Shown piece after piece: positions 1-9,088 of a DNA stretch of 64,000 nucleotides. The translations under genes were made by a program, and so were the position numbers. Under the pieces are notes generated by a model that was not told the DNA's origin, did no database searches, and saw nothing but the letters and a program-made list of their open reading frames with translations. Source of the stretch: Xanthomonas sp. Leaf148. Its GTDB lineage: Bacteria > Pseudomonadota > Gammaproteobacteria > Xanthomonadales > Xanthomonadaceae. The DNA lies in the NCBI RefSeq assembly GCF_001423585.1, contig NZ_LMOP01000008.1, positions 343,688-407,687 on the forward strand, read 5' to 3'. The stretch's first letter is position 1. Each line of letters begins with the position of its first letter.

Positions 1-682
1 GTCGCGCCAGATCCAGTAACTGCTCGGCCAGGCGGTTGCTGCGGCGCGCGGTCTCCAGCAGCTGACGCAGCGCGGCGTCCTTGGCCTCCAGCGTGGGCGC
101 TCGCAGGGCAACTTCTGCATAGGCGTGCAGCGCCGACAGTGGCGTGCGCAACTCGTGTGCGGCATCGGCTACGAAGTCGCGCTCGGCCTGCACCGCTTTT
201 TCGACACGTGCCAACAGGGTGTTGAAGGAAGCGATCAGTGGGCGGATTTCATCGGGTACCTGATCCAGCGGCACCGGTTCGGTTTCAAGCCCGGTGCGCT
301 GTGCGATGGCGCACGAAATGCTGCGTAACGGTCGCAGCGAGGTACGCACCGCCCACCACACCAACAGGCCAAGAATGCCCAGCTGCAGGGTGTTGAGCAC
401 CATCGCAATCAGGGTCTGCTTGAAGCTTATGCGCGAGGAGGCATTGCCGAGCGGGGTATCGATGTCCGCGCCGTTGGATGCCGTTGCGGGTGTGTCGAAG
501 TGGTGCTGCAGCGCATCGGGCAAGGTGCTGACCAAGCGGTCGCCGAGCAGATTGAGTTCCTGCTCGACCACGCTGTGATGGCCCTGGGTGACCAGCGCAA
601 TCAGAATCCATAGCGACGTCGACCAGCTCAGCAGAACGATGGCGGTCAGCGCCGCCAGCATGCGCGCCTGCAAGGATTTCAT
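1..682 (-). CDS. Two-component sensor histidine kinase, N-terminal part (cut by window edge)
   Basis: Membrane sensor kinase expected to phosphorylate the response regulator encoded just upstream. The visible 227 residues hold a first membrane helix (about residues 9-31), a ~60-residue periplasmic loop, a second helix (about 91-112), a HAMP-like linker and the dimerisation box DAAHELRTPL with His176 as the likely phosphoacceptor. The ATP-binding domain lies beyond position 1. The start ATG at 682 overlaps the regulator's stop codon (ATGA), so the two are translationally coupled. The layout resembles the QseC/PmrB/TctE class. The stimulus cannot be told from the short sensor loop. Confidence 0.9.
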   Translation of the reverse strand, partial: MKSLQARMLAALTAIVLLSWSTSLWILIALVTQGHHSVVEQELNLLGDRLVSTLPDALQHHFDTPATASNGADIDTPLGNASSRISFKQTLIAMVLNTLQLGILGLLVWWAVRTSLRPLRSISCAIAQRTGLETEPVPLDQVPDEIRPLIASFNTLLARVEKAVQAERDFVADAAHELRTPLSALHAYAEVALRAPTLEAKDAALRQLLETARRSNRLAEQLLDLAR

Positions 683-1344
683 TCGGGCGCCTTGCCGACC
701 ATATAGCCCTGGCCGTAGACGGTGGAAATCAGCTGGTCGCCCAGTTTGCGCCGCAACTGATGCACATACACCGCAATCATGTTGCTGCCGCCTTCCGACG
801 GGCCGCCATACACGCCTTCTTCCAGCTGGTCCTTGGTGACCACGCGTCCGGCACGTTCCATCAATGCCAGCAGCAAGCGATATTCATGCGCGCTCAACGC
901 CACCCAGGTACCGGCGCGGGTGACCTTGCGGCTGCTCGGATCCACGCAGACATCGCCCTGGTTGAGCACCGGCACCACGCGGCCCTGGCTGCGGCGGGTG
1001 ATCGCGCGCAGCCGCGCCATCAGCTCGTCGAACTGGAAGGGCTTGACCAGGTAATCATCGGCGCCGGCATCCAGCCCGCGGATGCGGTCGGTGAGCTGGC
1101 CGCGCGCGGTCAAGGCAATCACCGGGGTGGCGTCGTAGTGGCTGCGCATGAAGCGGATCACCGTCAGCCCGGATTCGCCGGGCAGGCCGATATCCAGCAG
1201 CACCGCGGTGTAGCGGTGATCCACCAGCGCGGTCTTGGCCGCGTTGGCACTGCCGACATGGTCGATGGTCCAGCTCTGCTGGCGTACGCCGTCGCAGATG
1301 GCATTGGCCAACATGGTGTCGTCTTCGACAAGGAGCAGGTGCAT
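679..1344 (-). CDS. OmpR-family response regulator
   Basis: DNA-binding regulator partnered with the downstream kinase. The 221-residue protein has a receiver domain with acidic pair Asp8/Asp9, phosphoacceptor Asp51 (VLLDIGLP) and a switch Lys in the YLVKPF motif. A winged-helix effector domain follows, ending in the QLRRKLGD and YGQGYMVG signatures of the OmpR/PhoB class. The start chosen is the ATG before HLLLVEDD. An upstream in-frame ATG would add 14 residues unlike the family. First gene of a two-gene operon; its targets are unknown. Confidence 0.93.
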   Translation of the reverse strand: MHLLLVEDDTMLANAICDGVRQQSWTIDHVGSANAAKTALVDHRYTAVLLDIGLPGESGLTVIRFMRSHYDATPVIALTARGQLTDRIRGLDAGADDYLVKPFQFDELMARLRAITRRSQGRVVPVLNQGDVCVDPSSRKVTRAGTWVALSAHEYRLLLALMERAGRVVTKDQLEEGVYGGPSEGGSNMIAVYVHQLRRKLGDQLISTVYGQGYMVGKAPE

Positions 1345-1492
1345 ATAGGGTCCGCCGGGTATCGGGCAATCCGAGATCCGCAGCACTGTCGAAGATGCGC
1401 GTTAGGGAAATATTAGTGCATGCCCCGTCCGGCGCGGTTGCGTACCCGATGGGCGGCCGGCACGCCCGGGGGCGCTTGGGCCGGCGGTTAGC

Positions 1493-2380
1493 TCAGCGCT
1501 GCAGGATCGCGCGCAGCGCCGGCTCCAGTTGCGGGTACTGGAAGCGGAATCCGGCGTCGAGCGCGCGCTGCGGCAGCACGCGCTGGCTGATCAGCAGCAG
1601 GTCGGCCATTTCGCCGAAGCCCAGCCGCAGCAGCCCGGCCGGCAGCGCCAGCAGCGCCGGGCGGTGCAGCACCTTGGCCAGGGTGCGCGCGAACTCGGCA
1701 TTGCTGGCCGGGTTGGGCGCGGTGGCGTTGTAGGCGCCGGGCTGGCCGTGCTGCAGCAGCCAGACCAGCAGCGCCACCATGTCGGCACGGTGGATCCAGC
1801 TCATCCAGTGCCGGCCGTTGCCGAACGGCCCGCCGCCGCCCAGCTGAAACGCCGGCAGCATGCGTGCCAGCGCGCCGCCATCGCGGTCCAGCACGATGCC
1901 GGTACGCACCCAGCTCACGCGTGGGCCAAGCGTGCCGATGCGGGCGGCTTCCGCTTCCCAGTCGCGGCACAGCAGCGCCGAAAAGTCGTCGCCCGCGGCA
2001 TCTGCTTCGGTCAACACCGTGTCGCCGCGCTCGCCGTAATAGCCCACCGCCGAACCGGAGATCAGCACTGACGGCCGCTGCTCGGGTGCCTGCTGCGCCA
2101 TCCAGTCGTGCAGTTGGCGGGTGATGCCCAGCCGCGAATCGCGAAAGCGTTGCTTGCGCGTATCGGTCCAGCGGCCGGCGGCCAGCGGTTCGCCGGCCAG
2201 GTTGATGACGGCCTCGGCCTGCACCCCGTCCAGCGCGTCGACAGCGGTCACGCCGGGTAGGGTGCGGCTGGCGCGACGGGTGTCGCGCGTCAGCACGCTG
2301 ACCTGATGGCCGGCGTGCAGCAGCGCGGAGCACAAAGCCTGGCCGATGAAGCCGGTGCCGCCGGTGATGAGCAAGCGCAT
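1493..2380 (-). CDS. yfcH: TIGR01777/YfcH-type NAD(P)-dependent epimerase
   Basis: Short-chain-type sugar-epimerase-like protein of 295 residues. It begins MRLLITGGTGFIGQAL, giving the Rossmann GxxGxxG motif at the very N terminus, which fixes the start at 2380 behind an AGGAACCTCCC ribosome site. The motif VGYYGERGD and the C-terminal QRVLPQRALDAGF block are typical of the YfcH/SulA-like family (DUF1731 C-terminal domain). The family's physiological substrate is not established. It stands alone, with no obvious functional link to the adjacent regulatory genes. Confidence 0.9.
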   Translation of the reverse strand: MRLLITGGTGFIGQALCSALLHAGHQVSVLTRDTRRASRTLPGVTAVDALDGVQAEAVINLAGEPLAAGRWTDTRKQRFRDSRLGITRQLHDWMAQQAPEQRPSVLISGSAVGYYGERGDTVLTEADAAGDDFSALLCRDWEAEAARIGTLGPRVSWVRTGIVLDRDGGALARMLPAFQLGGGGPFGNGRHWMSWIHRADMVALLVWLLQHGQPGAYNATAPNPASNAEFARTLAKVLHRPALLALPAGLLRLGFGEMADLLLISQRVLPQRALDAGFRFQYPQLEPALRAILQR

Positions 2381-2612
2381 GGGAGGTTCCTGGGCCGAGT
2401 CGATGCGGCACCATAGGCCAGGGCAGACCGAAGCGAAGTGAAGCTGGCACGCGGAGCGCTGGGAATCTTGCCGATGCTGTGGCCGATATCTTGGTGCAGC
2501 TGGATCGGGACGGTGGCGTCGATGCGGGCGCATGCAGTCGCGGCTGGGTGTCGAGCACGGTGATGCAGCAGCGCGATGCAGCGGGATCGACGTACCGCTA
2601 CCGCCAAACGCA

Positions 2613-2637
2613 AACGCGCCGGACAGGCCGGCGCGTT
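2613..2637 (-). terminator. Intrinsic terminator after the DUF4142 gene
   Basis: A perfect 10-bp inverted repeat (AACGCGCCGG / CCGGCGCGTT) with a 5-nt loop lies 23 nt beyond the stop of the leftward DUF4142 gene. On the minus strand it is followed by a T-rich stretch (TTTGCGTTT). Confidence 0.7.
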
Positions 2638-2659
2638 GCAGGGTGCAAGGGCGGTGCGC

Positions 2660-3253
2660 TTACCTCGACGACGATACCGCGTGGGCACGTTCGAAGTGCG
2701 CCGACACCACACGACGGGTCTCTTCCAGGTGCTGCTTGACCGGTGCGCTCTCTGCGGCGGGCAGCAGTTCGGAATCGATGATCTTGATGGTGTCGCCATG
2801 GTCGATGACCATGGTGCGCATGAAGGCGTTGCGATACGCATCCTTGCCGTCCGGCAGGGTCAGCGTCTTGGACAATGCCTCTACGGCGGCTTTGCCCTTG
2901 GCGTGCAGCGCGTCCGCACGCGGGCTGTCCTTGGCGCCCAGCGCTTTGGTCTTCTCGAGGTTGGCTTCGTGGTCGTGCAACATCTGCTGGGCGAACTCGC
3001 CGGTGGCGCCGCCCAGGTCTTGCTCGATGGCCTGCTTGGCCAGCGCAATCTCGTTCTCATCGATCGCAGCCAGCACGCCCAGCGCGCCGCCATCGCCCTT
3101 GGCCAGTTCGGTGGCCCCGCTCCCGCTCACCGGCGCGGCGGTGGGTTCCGGCGACACTGCCGGTGCAGTGCGCGAGGTATCGCCACCGGGGCGATCGCAG
3201 GCGGTAAGGGTCAGCATGGCCAGCAACGATGCAGCAACAAAAGTGGATTTCAT
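2660..3253 (-). CDS. DUF4142 lipoprotein
   Basis: 197-residue exported protein. The N terminus is a lipoprotein signal peptide ending in the lipobox LTAC (Cys19). A low-complexity Pro/Ala/Thr linker follows, then a helical domain rich in Ala, Glu and Lys with the DUF4142 features HDHEANLEKTKALG and VIDHGDTIK. The family is ferritin-like in predicted fold and widespread in Proteobacteria, but has no agreed function. It is flanked by terminators and seems monocistronic. Confidence 0.85.
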   Translation of the reverse strand: MKSTFVAASLLAMLTLTACDRPGGDTSRTAPAVSPEPTAAPVSGSGATELAKGDGGALGVLAAIDENEIALAKQAIEQDLGGATGEFAQQMLHDHEANLEKTKALGAKDSPRADALHAKGKAAVEALSKTLTLPDGKDAYRNAFMRTMVIDHGDTIKIIDSELLPAAESAPVKQHLEETRRVVSAHFERAHAVSSSR

Positions 3254-3297
3254 GAATGTCTCGGGCTGAGTCGGCAGTGCCGACGGTGAAATGTAAA

Positions 3298-3316
3298 GGA
3301 GCCGCTGCGCGGCTCC
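3298..3316 (-). terminator. Hairpin terminator
   Basis: Perfect 8-bp stem GGAGCCGC / GCGGCTCC with a 3-nt loop, followed on the minus strand by TTTACATTT. It lies just after the stop of the leftward hypothetical gene at 3330-3596 and just before the DUF4142 gene. Confidence 0.7.
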
Positions 3317-3329
3317 GGTAGTGCGTTGG

Positions 3330-3596
3330 TCAGGCCCACTGCGGCTGGGCGAGCGGTGTCATGCCCAGGGGTCTGATCGGTGTGCGGATTGCGTCCTGCG
3401 CGGTGCGGCATTGTCGCGCCATGCGCGTCGTGCGCTCGCGAATCATGGCGTGTTCGCTGATAGGCGCGCTGCCCAACAGACTGGCCACATGGAAGCCAAG
3501 GATTTCCTCCGCGCGGTCGCCTTGGTCGCTGATGATGTGCGGTACCAACCGCTCCAATCGTTCCAGCTCCTGCTGCACTTGATACGGGGTTTTCAT
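3330..3596 (-). CDS. Small conserved-looking hypothetical protein
   Basis: 88-residue soluble protein starting MKTPYQVQQELERLERL. The start at 3596 is chosen for its GGAGAT ribosome site; upstream codons in the same frame lack one. The N-terminal third is charged and probably helical, and there is no signal peptide or membrane segment. It ends at a clear terminator and lies 44 bp downstream of another small leftward gene, so the two may be co-transcribed. I do not recognise a family. Confidence 0.55.
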   Translation of the reverse strand: MKTPYQVQQELERLERLVPHIISDQGDRAEEILGFHVASLLGSAPISEHAMIRERTTRMARQCRTAQDAIRTPIRPLGMTPLAQPQWA

Positions 3597-3640
3597 GACG
3601 ATCTCCAATGAATAACGGGTCTTGCGTATTACGTGTGTGC

Positions 3641-3922
3641 TCAACTGTTGCGCGCGCCCAGGCGCTGCCAGCAGTCGGTTGCCAACTGTTCGTAGTTGGA
3701 CTGCGTACTGGATGAAATGAAGTGATGCTCAAGGCGGTCGCGAAACAGACGCAGACGTTCCTGATCGCTTGAACGCGGTGCCTGCAGATAGATATCGCAG
3801 GCCATTTTCACCACCGGTGACAATTCGCTGAACTTGCCTGCGCCCAGATTTCCTTGGGCGTGCCGCGCCTGCCAATGCGCGATTTCGGCTTGTACATCGA
3901 TGACGGATGGGTCTCTGCTCAT
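3641..3922 (-). CDS. Small hypothetical protein
   Basis: 93-residue soluble protein beginning MSRDPSVIDVQAEIAHWQ. An in-frame upstream ATG would add 33 less typical residues reaching into AT-richer promoter-like DNA, so 3922 is preferred. The sequence looks helical (AEIAHWQARHAQ, LRLFRDRLEHHF). It has no recognisable domain and is probably in one transcript with the 88-residue gene downstream. Function unknown. Confidence 0.5.
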   Translation of the reverse strand: MSRDPSVIDVQAEIAHWQARHAQGNLGAGKFSELSPVVKMACDIYLQAPRSSDQERLRLFRDRLEHHFISSSTQSNYEQLATDCWQRLGARNS

Positions 3923-4331
3923 GACTTGGTGCGTTCCGGGATTAAACAAACTTGACGTGCAGAGTAACTGCGGGTATGTCAACGAATGATCATCGAACGC
4001 AACCATTGCCTGCGATTTCAACGAGCGACGCTTAATTGGTCAGCTTGTTTTCGCCTCTCTACACGCGTTGCATGCACAGGCATCGGTGCGATGTATGCCG
4101 CTTGCCAAGACGCCAGCGTTGCGTGCTGATCGGCCACGCGCAATCGATGGGCGGCAGCGCAGCGATGCGCACTGTGTCAGTCGCTACCGTATTGGCGCTT
4201 TCAATGCGCCTGCTTTTGGTGCAAAAACAGGCGTGCGGTGCCGCATTTTACGGAAGATTCTGAACCGCTCCACACCTGTGTAACGTCTGATCCGTAAGGT
4301 AGGCAATGACGTAATGGAGAGAGCAGACAGG
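3923..4331. other. Intergenic stretch, no gene seen
   Basis: 409 bp between the leftward small hypothetical and the rightward small membrane protein. Short open frames on both strands have no ribosome site or gene-like composition. It presumably holds the two divergent promoters; no clear hairpin or repeat was found. Confidence 0.5.
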
Positions 4332-4496
4332 ATGCAGGAGAGTGAAAGCAGTAGTGGGAAGCCGCGCCATGCCAGTGGTACACCAGAAGCGCGCGTTTGG
4401 TGGCATGCCTTATTGGAACTGCGCGGTGGGCGAATGGCCATCAGTTTGATCGTGGTGGTGCTGATCGTGGTGGCCCTCTATCTGGCCTTGAAATAA
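4332..4496 (+). CDS. Small single-span membrane protein
   Basis: 54-residue protein MQESESSSGK... whose last ~20 residues form one hydrophobic helix (SLIVVVLIVVALYLALK). The N-terminal part is polar and basic, suggesting a C-tail-anchored inner-membrane peptide. A GGAGAGAG ribosome site lies 8 nt before the chosen ATG; another ATG 18 nt upstream lacks such a site. It stands 88 bp before the DUF3182 gene in the same direction. No family recognised; it could be spurious, but the composition and ribosome site favour a gene. Confidence 0.5.
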   Translation: MQESESSSGKPRHASGTPEARVWWHALLELRGGRMAISLIVVVLIVVALYLALK

Positions 4497-4584
4497 GCGC
4501 AGACGCGTACCTGCAACATCGCACTGCGCCCCTCGGCCGCAACGAGGCTGGCGCCGGGATGCGGCCTTGCCGCAAGGAGATGTG

Positions 4585-5691
4585 ATGGCAGATCCGTCAT
4601 ATGGATGGGTGCGTGGATACACCACACGCATGGTGTCTGCCGATGGACACGAGCGCGCCACGCATACCTGGGTGTGCAGCGAAATTGCACGCCTGCTGGG
4701 CGCACATGATGGCGGTCTGTCCGATGTTGCGATGATCGATGAGGGTATCGGGCACCGCATCTTGCACGTGCCCGACGACACCTTGACCACCGAACAGGCC
4801 CGCGCATTAGGAATTCACGATGCCGGCGGCTTGCTGGGTGGCATTGTGCCGCACGCGTTTATCGCTACCAAGGTCATCGGCCATCCATTGATCAGCGAGA
4901 CGGCAACGCGAATCGACGGCTGGAATCAGGCGCTGGCGACCGCGCTGGTGCCGGCCACCTTACCGGGCTATACGGTGTTTTCTCGGGACGATGCGCTGCA
5001 TGCGCTGGACCTGTTGCTGGCCGACGGCGGGGTGCGGCTGAAACTGCCCACCGGCGTGGGTGGGAGTGGGCAATGGCGCATTGCCGATACCGCCGAATTG
5101 GTGCAGGCGCTGGACAGTCTGCCAGCAGATTACCTGCGCACCCATGGCGCTGTGCTCGAGCGCAATATCCTGCAGCCGCTGACGCATAGCGTGGGCGAAC
5201 TGTGCGTGGCCGGTATCCAGATCGCGTATTACGGCACGCAATGCAGTGTGCGCAATGCACAGGGCGATGAGGTCTACGGTGGATCGTCGCTGCACGTGCA
5301 TCGTGGCTCGCTGGAAGCGCTGCTGGCCACTGCATTACCGCCGTTGCAGCGGCGCGTTGTGGAACAAGCGTGCCGCTACGATCGTTGCATCACGAATGCC
5401 ATTGCCGGCCTGCACATTTCGCGGCGCAATTACGATGTGGTCAGTGGCGAAGATGCGCATGCGGTGCCTGTCTGCGGCGTGCTGGAGCAATCCTGGCGGA
5501 TTGGTGGTGCGACGCCGGCCGAGTTGGCGGCGATCGCCTGTTTCCAGCAGCAGGCCGGCCTGCACTGGGTGCACGCATCCACGCACGAACTCTACGAGGG
5601 CGAACCACCGGCCGATGCGCAGGTGTATTACCGTGCAACCCAGCCCGGCGCCGGTCCGCGCTACAAATACCGAAGGGTCTCAACCGACTGA
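4585..5691 (+). CDS. DUF3182 family protein
   Basis: 368-residue cytoplasmic protein with no signal peptide. Start at 4585 behind a strong AAGGAGATG ribosome site. The segment [17 protein letters not shown] and the overall layout suggest an ATP-grasp-like fold, and the sequence fits the DUF3182 family, whose reaction is not known. Its stop (TGA) overlaps the start of the downstream alpha/beta hydrolase (TGATG), so the two are translationally coupled and probably act together. Confidence 0.8.
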   Translation: MADPSYGWVRGYTTRMVSADGHERATHTWVCSEIARLLGAHDGGLSDVAMIDEGIGHRILHVPDDTLTTEQARALGIHDAGGLLGGIVPHAFIATKVIGHPLISETATRIDGWNQALATALVPATLPGYTVFSRDDALHALDLLLADGGVRLKLPTGVGGSGQWRIADTAELVQALDSLPADYLRTHGAVLERNILQPLTHSVGELCVAGIQIAYYGTQCSVRNAQGDEVYGGSSLHVHRGSLEALLATALPPLQRRVVEQACRYDRCITNAIAGLHISRRNYDVVSGEDAHAVPVCGVLEQSWRIGGATPAELAAIACFQQQAGLHWVHASTHELYEGEPPADAQVYYRATQPGAGPRYKYRRVSTD

Positions 5692-6554
5692 TGGAAGCCA
5701 AACTTTCCAGCATCGACATTGCGGTCGATCACGACGCGCTCAGCGGCACCTTGCTCACGCCCACCGGCATTCCGGCGGTGCTGTTCGTCCATGGCTGGGG
5801 CGGGAGTCAGCATCACAGCCTGGTGCGCGCGCGCGAGGCGGTGGGCTTGGGCTGCATCTGCCTGACCTTCGATCTACGCGGTCACGAAGGCCATGCCTCG
5901 ATGCGGCAGACCGTGACTCGCGCGCAGAACCTGCAGGACATCATCGCTGCTTACGATCAGCTGGCGGGTCTTCCGTATGTGGATCAACAGTCGATCGCCG
6001 TGGTCGGCTTGAGTTATGGCGGCTACCTGTCGGCGCTGCTGACGCGCGAGCGCCCGGTGGAGTGGCTGGCATTGCGCTCGCCCGCGCTGTACAAGGACGC
6101 GCATTGGGACCAGCCCAAGGTCAGCCTCAATGCCGATCCGGATCTGACCGCATACCGCCAACGTGCCCTGACACCCGACGACAACATCGCGCTGGCGGCC
6201 TGCGCTGCGTATACCGGCGATGTATTGCTGGTCGAAGCCGAGAACGACGTCATCGTGCCGCATCCGGTGCTGCGCAACTATGCCGATGCCTTCGTCAATG
6301 CGCGTTCGCTGACCGCGCGCGTGATTGCCGGCGCCGACCATGCGTTGAGCGTCAAGGAGCATCAGCAGGAATACACCCGCGCGCTGATCGACTGGTTGAC
6401 CGAAATGGTGGTGGGCCGCCGGATTGCATTGGCCAAGGAAGTGGTGGCTGCACGCAAGCAACTGCTCAAGCAGCAGGGCGACGCAGCGTCAACGGGGCAG
6501 GACGCGCTGGCGTTTCGCGGCGATATCCGGGCGGTGGAAAACACGTCCGGTTGA
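5691..6554 (+). CDS. Alpha/beta-fold hydrolase coupled to DUF3182
   Basis: 287-residue hydrolase. It shows the oxyanion-region motif [11 protein letters not shown], the nucleophile elbow GLSYGGY (catalytic Ser in GxSxG), an acid candidate in EAENDVIVP and the catalytic His in AGADHALS. No signal peptide, so a cytoplasmic esterase/acyl-hydrolase type enzyme; substrate unknown. It overlaps the upstream DUF3182 gene by one base. The C-terminal ~50 residues ([15 protein letters not shown]...) extend past the usual fold as a charged helix and tail. Confidence 0.85.
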   Translation: MEAKLSSIDIAVDHDALSGTLLTPTGIPAVLFVHGWGGSQHHSLVRAREAVGLGCICLTFDLRGHEGHASMRQTVTRAQNLQDIIAAYDQLAGLPYVDQQSIAVVGLSYGGYLSALLTRERPVEWLALRSPALYKDAHWDQPKVSLNADPDLTAYRQRALTPDDNIALAACAAYTGDVLLVEAENDVIVPHPVLRNYADAFVNARSLTARVIAGADHALSVKEHQQEYTRALIDWLTEMVVGRRIALAKEVVAARKQLLKQQGDAASTGQDALAFRGDIRAVENTSG

Positions 6555-6704
6555 TCTGCCGCGCGTTTGCCTCGTCATGCAGGCACACGTGGTGCAGCAT
6601 GTTGCGCGGCCATCCCGACCATGCGGAACGCGCAATGCGTCGTGATGCCGCAAGATGCTACGAAGGCGCTGCAGGTTATGGCCCACCGCAACCTACACAA
6701 ACAA

Positions 6705-6724
6705 ACGGGCCCTCGCGGGCCCGT
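6705..6724 (-). terminator. Intrinsic terminator of the glycine-zipper gene
   Basis: Perfect 8-bp stem ACGGGCCC / GGGCCCGT with a TCGC loop. On the minus strand it is followed by TTTGTTTG, and it lies 65 bp beyond the stop at 6790. Confidence 0.75.
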
Positions 6725-6789
6725 CTGGTCTACTGCGGATCACTGGCGTTTAGCGCGGCCAATGCGCCGCGGTCTAAACGAGCTACGGA

Positions 6790-7590
6790 TCACACGCGTG
6801 GATCGGTCGGGTTGCGACGTGCCGCATCGCCATGATGGTCCGAATCGAACGCCTCACGCACAGCGTGCTTGGCCTTTTCCCAGGTCAAACGCGAGTCGGC
6901 CTTGAAGCGGTCCCAGCCATCGCCAAGGTCGCGTTCCAGGTGGTCGTCCCACTGGCGGCCGGCATGCTGTTGACGCGCCTGCATGCCGTAGCGGTAGGCA
7001 GGGCGATAGTCGTCATACGAATACTCGCTGTCATGGTAGCTGGCGCTGTCGAAACGGCCGGCATAGTGCGTGTCGCCATCGCGATACACGGTGTGGGTGC
7101 GATCGGCGCGATCCCACGCGTCGCGTGCAGCCAGACGTGCGTCATCCCATTCCAGGCGCGATTCGCCACGATGACGCGGCCACTCACCCGCCAACGTGGC
7201 TTCGGTTTCTTCCCAGGTGCTGGTCGGGCGCGTCTCGCGTGCCTGCAGGCCAAAGCCATACACGGTGGCGTAGTCGCGGTCGTAGTCGGTGCCTTCTTTG
7301 TAATAAGGACGGTTTTGATGCTCCTGGCGCCAGTATTCGGTTTCTACGGTCGGGTCGAGGCGCTCGGCCACGCCTTTACCGGCAGCTGCGCCTGCCACGA
7401 CGCCGGCAGCCGCGCCGATCAACGTGCCCAGCGGACCAAACACCGTGCCTGCCAGTGCGCCTGCCGCCGCACCGCCAGCGATGCCGCCCACACCCACGCC
7501 AACCGGATGCGAGCCCGGGGCACCGGAGATCGGGTCGCGGTTCAAATCCTGTGCGTCTGCTTTGCGTTCCTGCTTGTCGAGATTGCTCAT
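6790..7590 (-). CDS. Glycine-zipper protein with C-terminal helical repeats
   Basis: 266-residue protein starting MSNLDKQERKAD after a GGAGGC ribosome site. Residues about 28-72 are a Gly/Ala-rich membrane-inserting segment (GGIAGGAAAGALAG, GAAAGVVAGAAAG) of the glycine-zipper type. The remainder is very acidic, aromatic and Arg-rich, with two related helical units (SRLEWDDARLAARDAWDRA and SRLTWEKAKHAVREAFD). There is no signal peptide. The pattern resembles proteobacterial stress or envelope proteins annotated only as hypothetical; function unknown. Monocistronic, with a good terminator. Confidence 0.75.
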   Translation of the reverse strand: MSNLDKQERKADAQDLNRDPISGAPGSHPVGVGVGGIAGGAAAGALAGTVFGPLGTLIGAAAGVVAGAAAGKGVAERLDPTVETEYWRQEHQNRPYYKEGTDYDRDYATVYGFGLQARETRPTSTWEETEATLAGEWPRHRGESRLEWDDARLAARDAWDRADRTHTVYRDGDTHYAGRFDSASYHDSEYSYDDYRPAYRYGMQARQQHAGRQWDDHLERDLGDGWDRFKADSRLTWEKAKHAVREAFDSDHHGDAARRNPTDPRV

Positions 7591-7783
7591 GCCGCCTCCG
7601 GTTACCTGATGGATGCAGCCTGCGAAGACAGGCTGCGAACGTGGCGCAACCATGGCGGCGCAAGAGTGAAACGCTTGTGCTTTGATGTGAGTGCCATCGC
7701 GACATGACTGAACTGTGCATTCGCATGTGCAGATGAGGTCGCAGACAGCTTGCAACCGCGACATCGTTAAAAACATGACGAAA

Positions 7784-7805
7784 GAGGGCCGCGACTGCGG
7801 CCCTC
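7784..7805 (-). terminator. Intrinsic terminator after rtcB
   Basis: Perfect 9-bp stem GAGGGCCGC / GCGGCCCTC with a GACT loop, 2 bp beyond the rtcB stop and followed on the minus strand by TTTCGT. It closes the slipin-rtcB transcript. Confidence 0.8.
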
Positions 7806-7807
7806 GG

Positions 7808-9031
7808 TTATCCCTTGATGCACACCACCTGGCGCAGCGTGTGCAGCACCTCGACAAGATCCTGCTGCGCGGCCATCACCGCCTCGATCGACTTGTATGC
7901 CGCTGGCGATTCGTCGATCACCGCCGCATCCTTGCGGCATTCCACATGCGCAGTCGCCTCGCGGTGCTGAGCCAGCGTGATCTGTGCACGCGCTGCGGTT
8001 CGGCTCATCACCCGTCCCGCACCGTGGCTGCAGCTATGGAAGCTCTCTGCGTTGCCCAACCCGCGCACGATGTAGCTGCGCGTGCCCATGCTGCCGGGAA
8101 TGATGCCCAGCTCGCCGGTACGTGCGCTCACCGCGCCCTTACGGGTGATCAGCAATTCCTCGCCATGGTGCGTCTCCTTCTGGACATAGTTGTGGTGGCA
8201 GTTGACCGCCAGCTTCTCCAGCTGGAACTTCGGCAGGCGGTGACGCATCTCCGCCAACACCCGCGCCATCATCGCTTCACGATTTTCGCGGGCGTAATCC
8301 TGTGCCCACGACACCGCTTCCACATACTCATCGAACAACGGCTCGCCCTGCATGAAGAAGGCCAGGTCCTTGTCGGGCAGATGAAAGCCCAGCACGCGGT
8401 GTGCCAGTTGCTCACGCGCCCGCTCGATGAAGTAGGTGCCGATCAGGTTGCCGGTGCCACGCGAGCCGCTGTGCAACATCACCCACACCGCGTCGGTCTC
8501 GTCCAGACAGAGTTCGATGAAGTGATTGCCGCCGCCTAGCGTGCCGATCTGGCACGCCAGCTTGTCGGTGCGGATGCGCTTGTGCTGCTGCTTGATCGCT
8601 TCCAGGCGCTGCACCAGCCCCGACTGCGCGATCCGCGTGTCGATGCTGTCGGGCAGGTTGCGATGCTCGCCGCCACGGCCGTTTCCGACCGGCACGCTAC
8701 GCTCGATGCTGGAGCGCAGTTGCGCCAGGTTGTCCGGCAGGTCGCTGGCACGCAGGGTGGTACGCACCGCGGCCATGCCGCAGCCGATATCCACCCCGAC
8801 CGCGGCCGGGATGATGGCACCGCGGGTCGGGATCACCGAGCCCACGGTTGCGCCCTTGCCCAGGTGCACGTCGGGCATCACCGCCACCCACGGCCCGACG
8901 AACGGGACGGCGGCGATATTGCGCAACTGCGCATGCGCCTGTTCTTCCAGCGGCACGCCGCGCACCCAGCCCTTGATCGGGGTGGTGCTGCCTTCGGCAT
9001 GCAGCCATTCGAAATGTTGTGAAGTACTCAT
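7808..9031 (-). CDS. rtcB: RNA-splicing ligase RtcB
   Basis: GTP- and Mn-dependent RNA ligase joining 2',3'-cyclic- or 3'-phosphate ends to 5'-OH ends, for tRNA and rRNA repair. It is 407 residues, close to E. coli RtcB. The active site is complete: MPDVHLGKG, GVDIGCGM (metal ligands Asp81 and Cys84), LGGGNHFIE, MLHSGSRG, NCHHNYV and the guanylated His in HSCSHGAGR. Start at 9031 gives a 9-nt gap to an AAAGGA site; an ATG 9 nt upstream sits too close to it. Second gene of a slipin-rtcB operon (57-bp gap). No rtcA, archease or rtcR is visible nearby. Confidence 0.97.
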   Translation of the reverse strand: MSTSQHFEWLHAEGSTTPIKGWVRGVPLEEQAHAQLRNIAAVPFVGPWVAVMPDVHLGKGATVGSVIPTRGAIIPAAVGVDIGCGMAAVRTTLRASDLPDNLAQLRSSIERSVPVGNGRGGEHRNLPDSIDTRIAQSGLVQRLEAIKQQHKRIRTDKLACQIGTLGGGNHFIELCLDETDAVWVMLHSGSRGTGNLIGTYFIERAREQLAHRVLGFHLPDKDLAFFMQGEPLFDEYVEAVSWAQDYARENREAMMARVLAEMRHRLPKFQLEKLAVNCHHNYVQKETHHGEELLITRKGAVSARTGELGIIPGSMGTRSYIVRGLGNAESFHSCSHGAGRVMSRTAARAQITLAQHREATAHVECRKDAAVIDESPAAYKSIEAVMAAQQDLVEVLHTLRQVVCIKG

Positions 9032-9088
9032 GCTGTTCATTCCTTTGCGCGGGTGTGCGGCCAATCCTTTCGCTGCACACCCGCATGA

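Noticed and set aside
1055..1416. Frames overlapping the response-regulator gene on both strands
   Set aside because: Shadows of a gene with a complete receiver and winged-helix domain.
4036..4283. Two overlapping rightward frames of 71-75 codons
   Set aside because: Cys/Arg-rich, no ribosome site, composition like noncoding GC-rich DNA.
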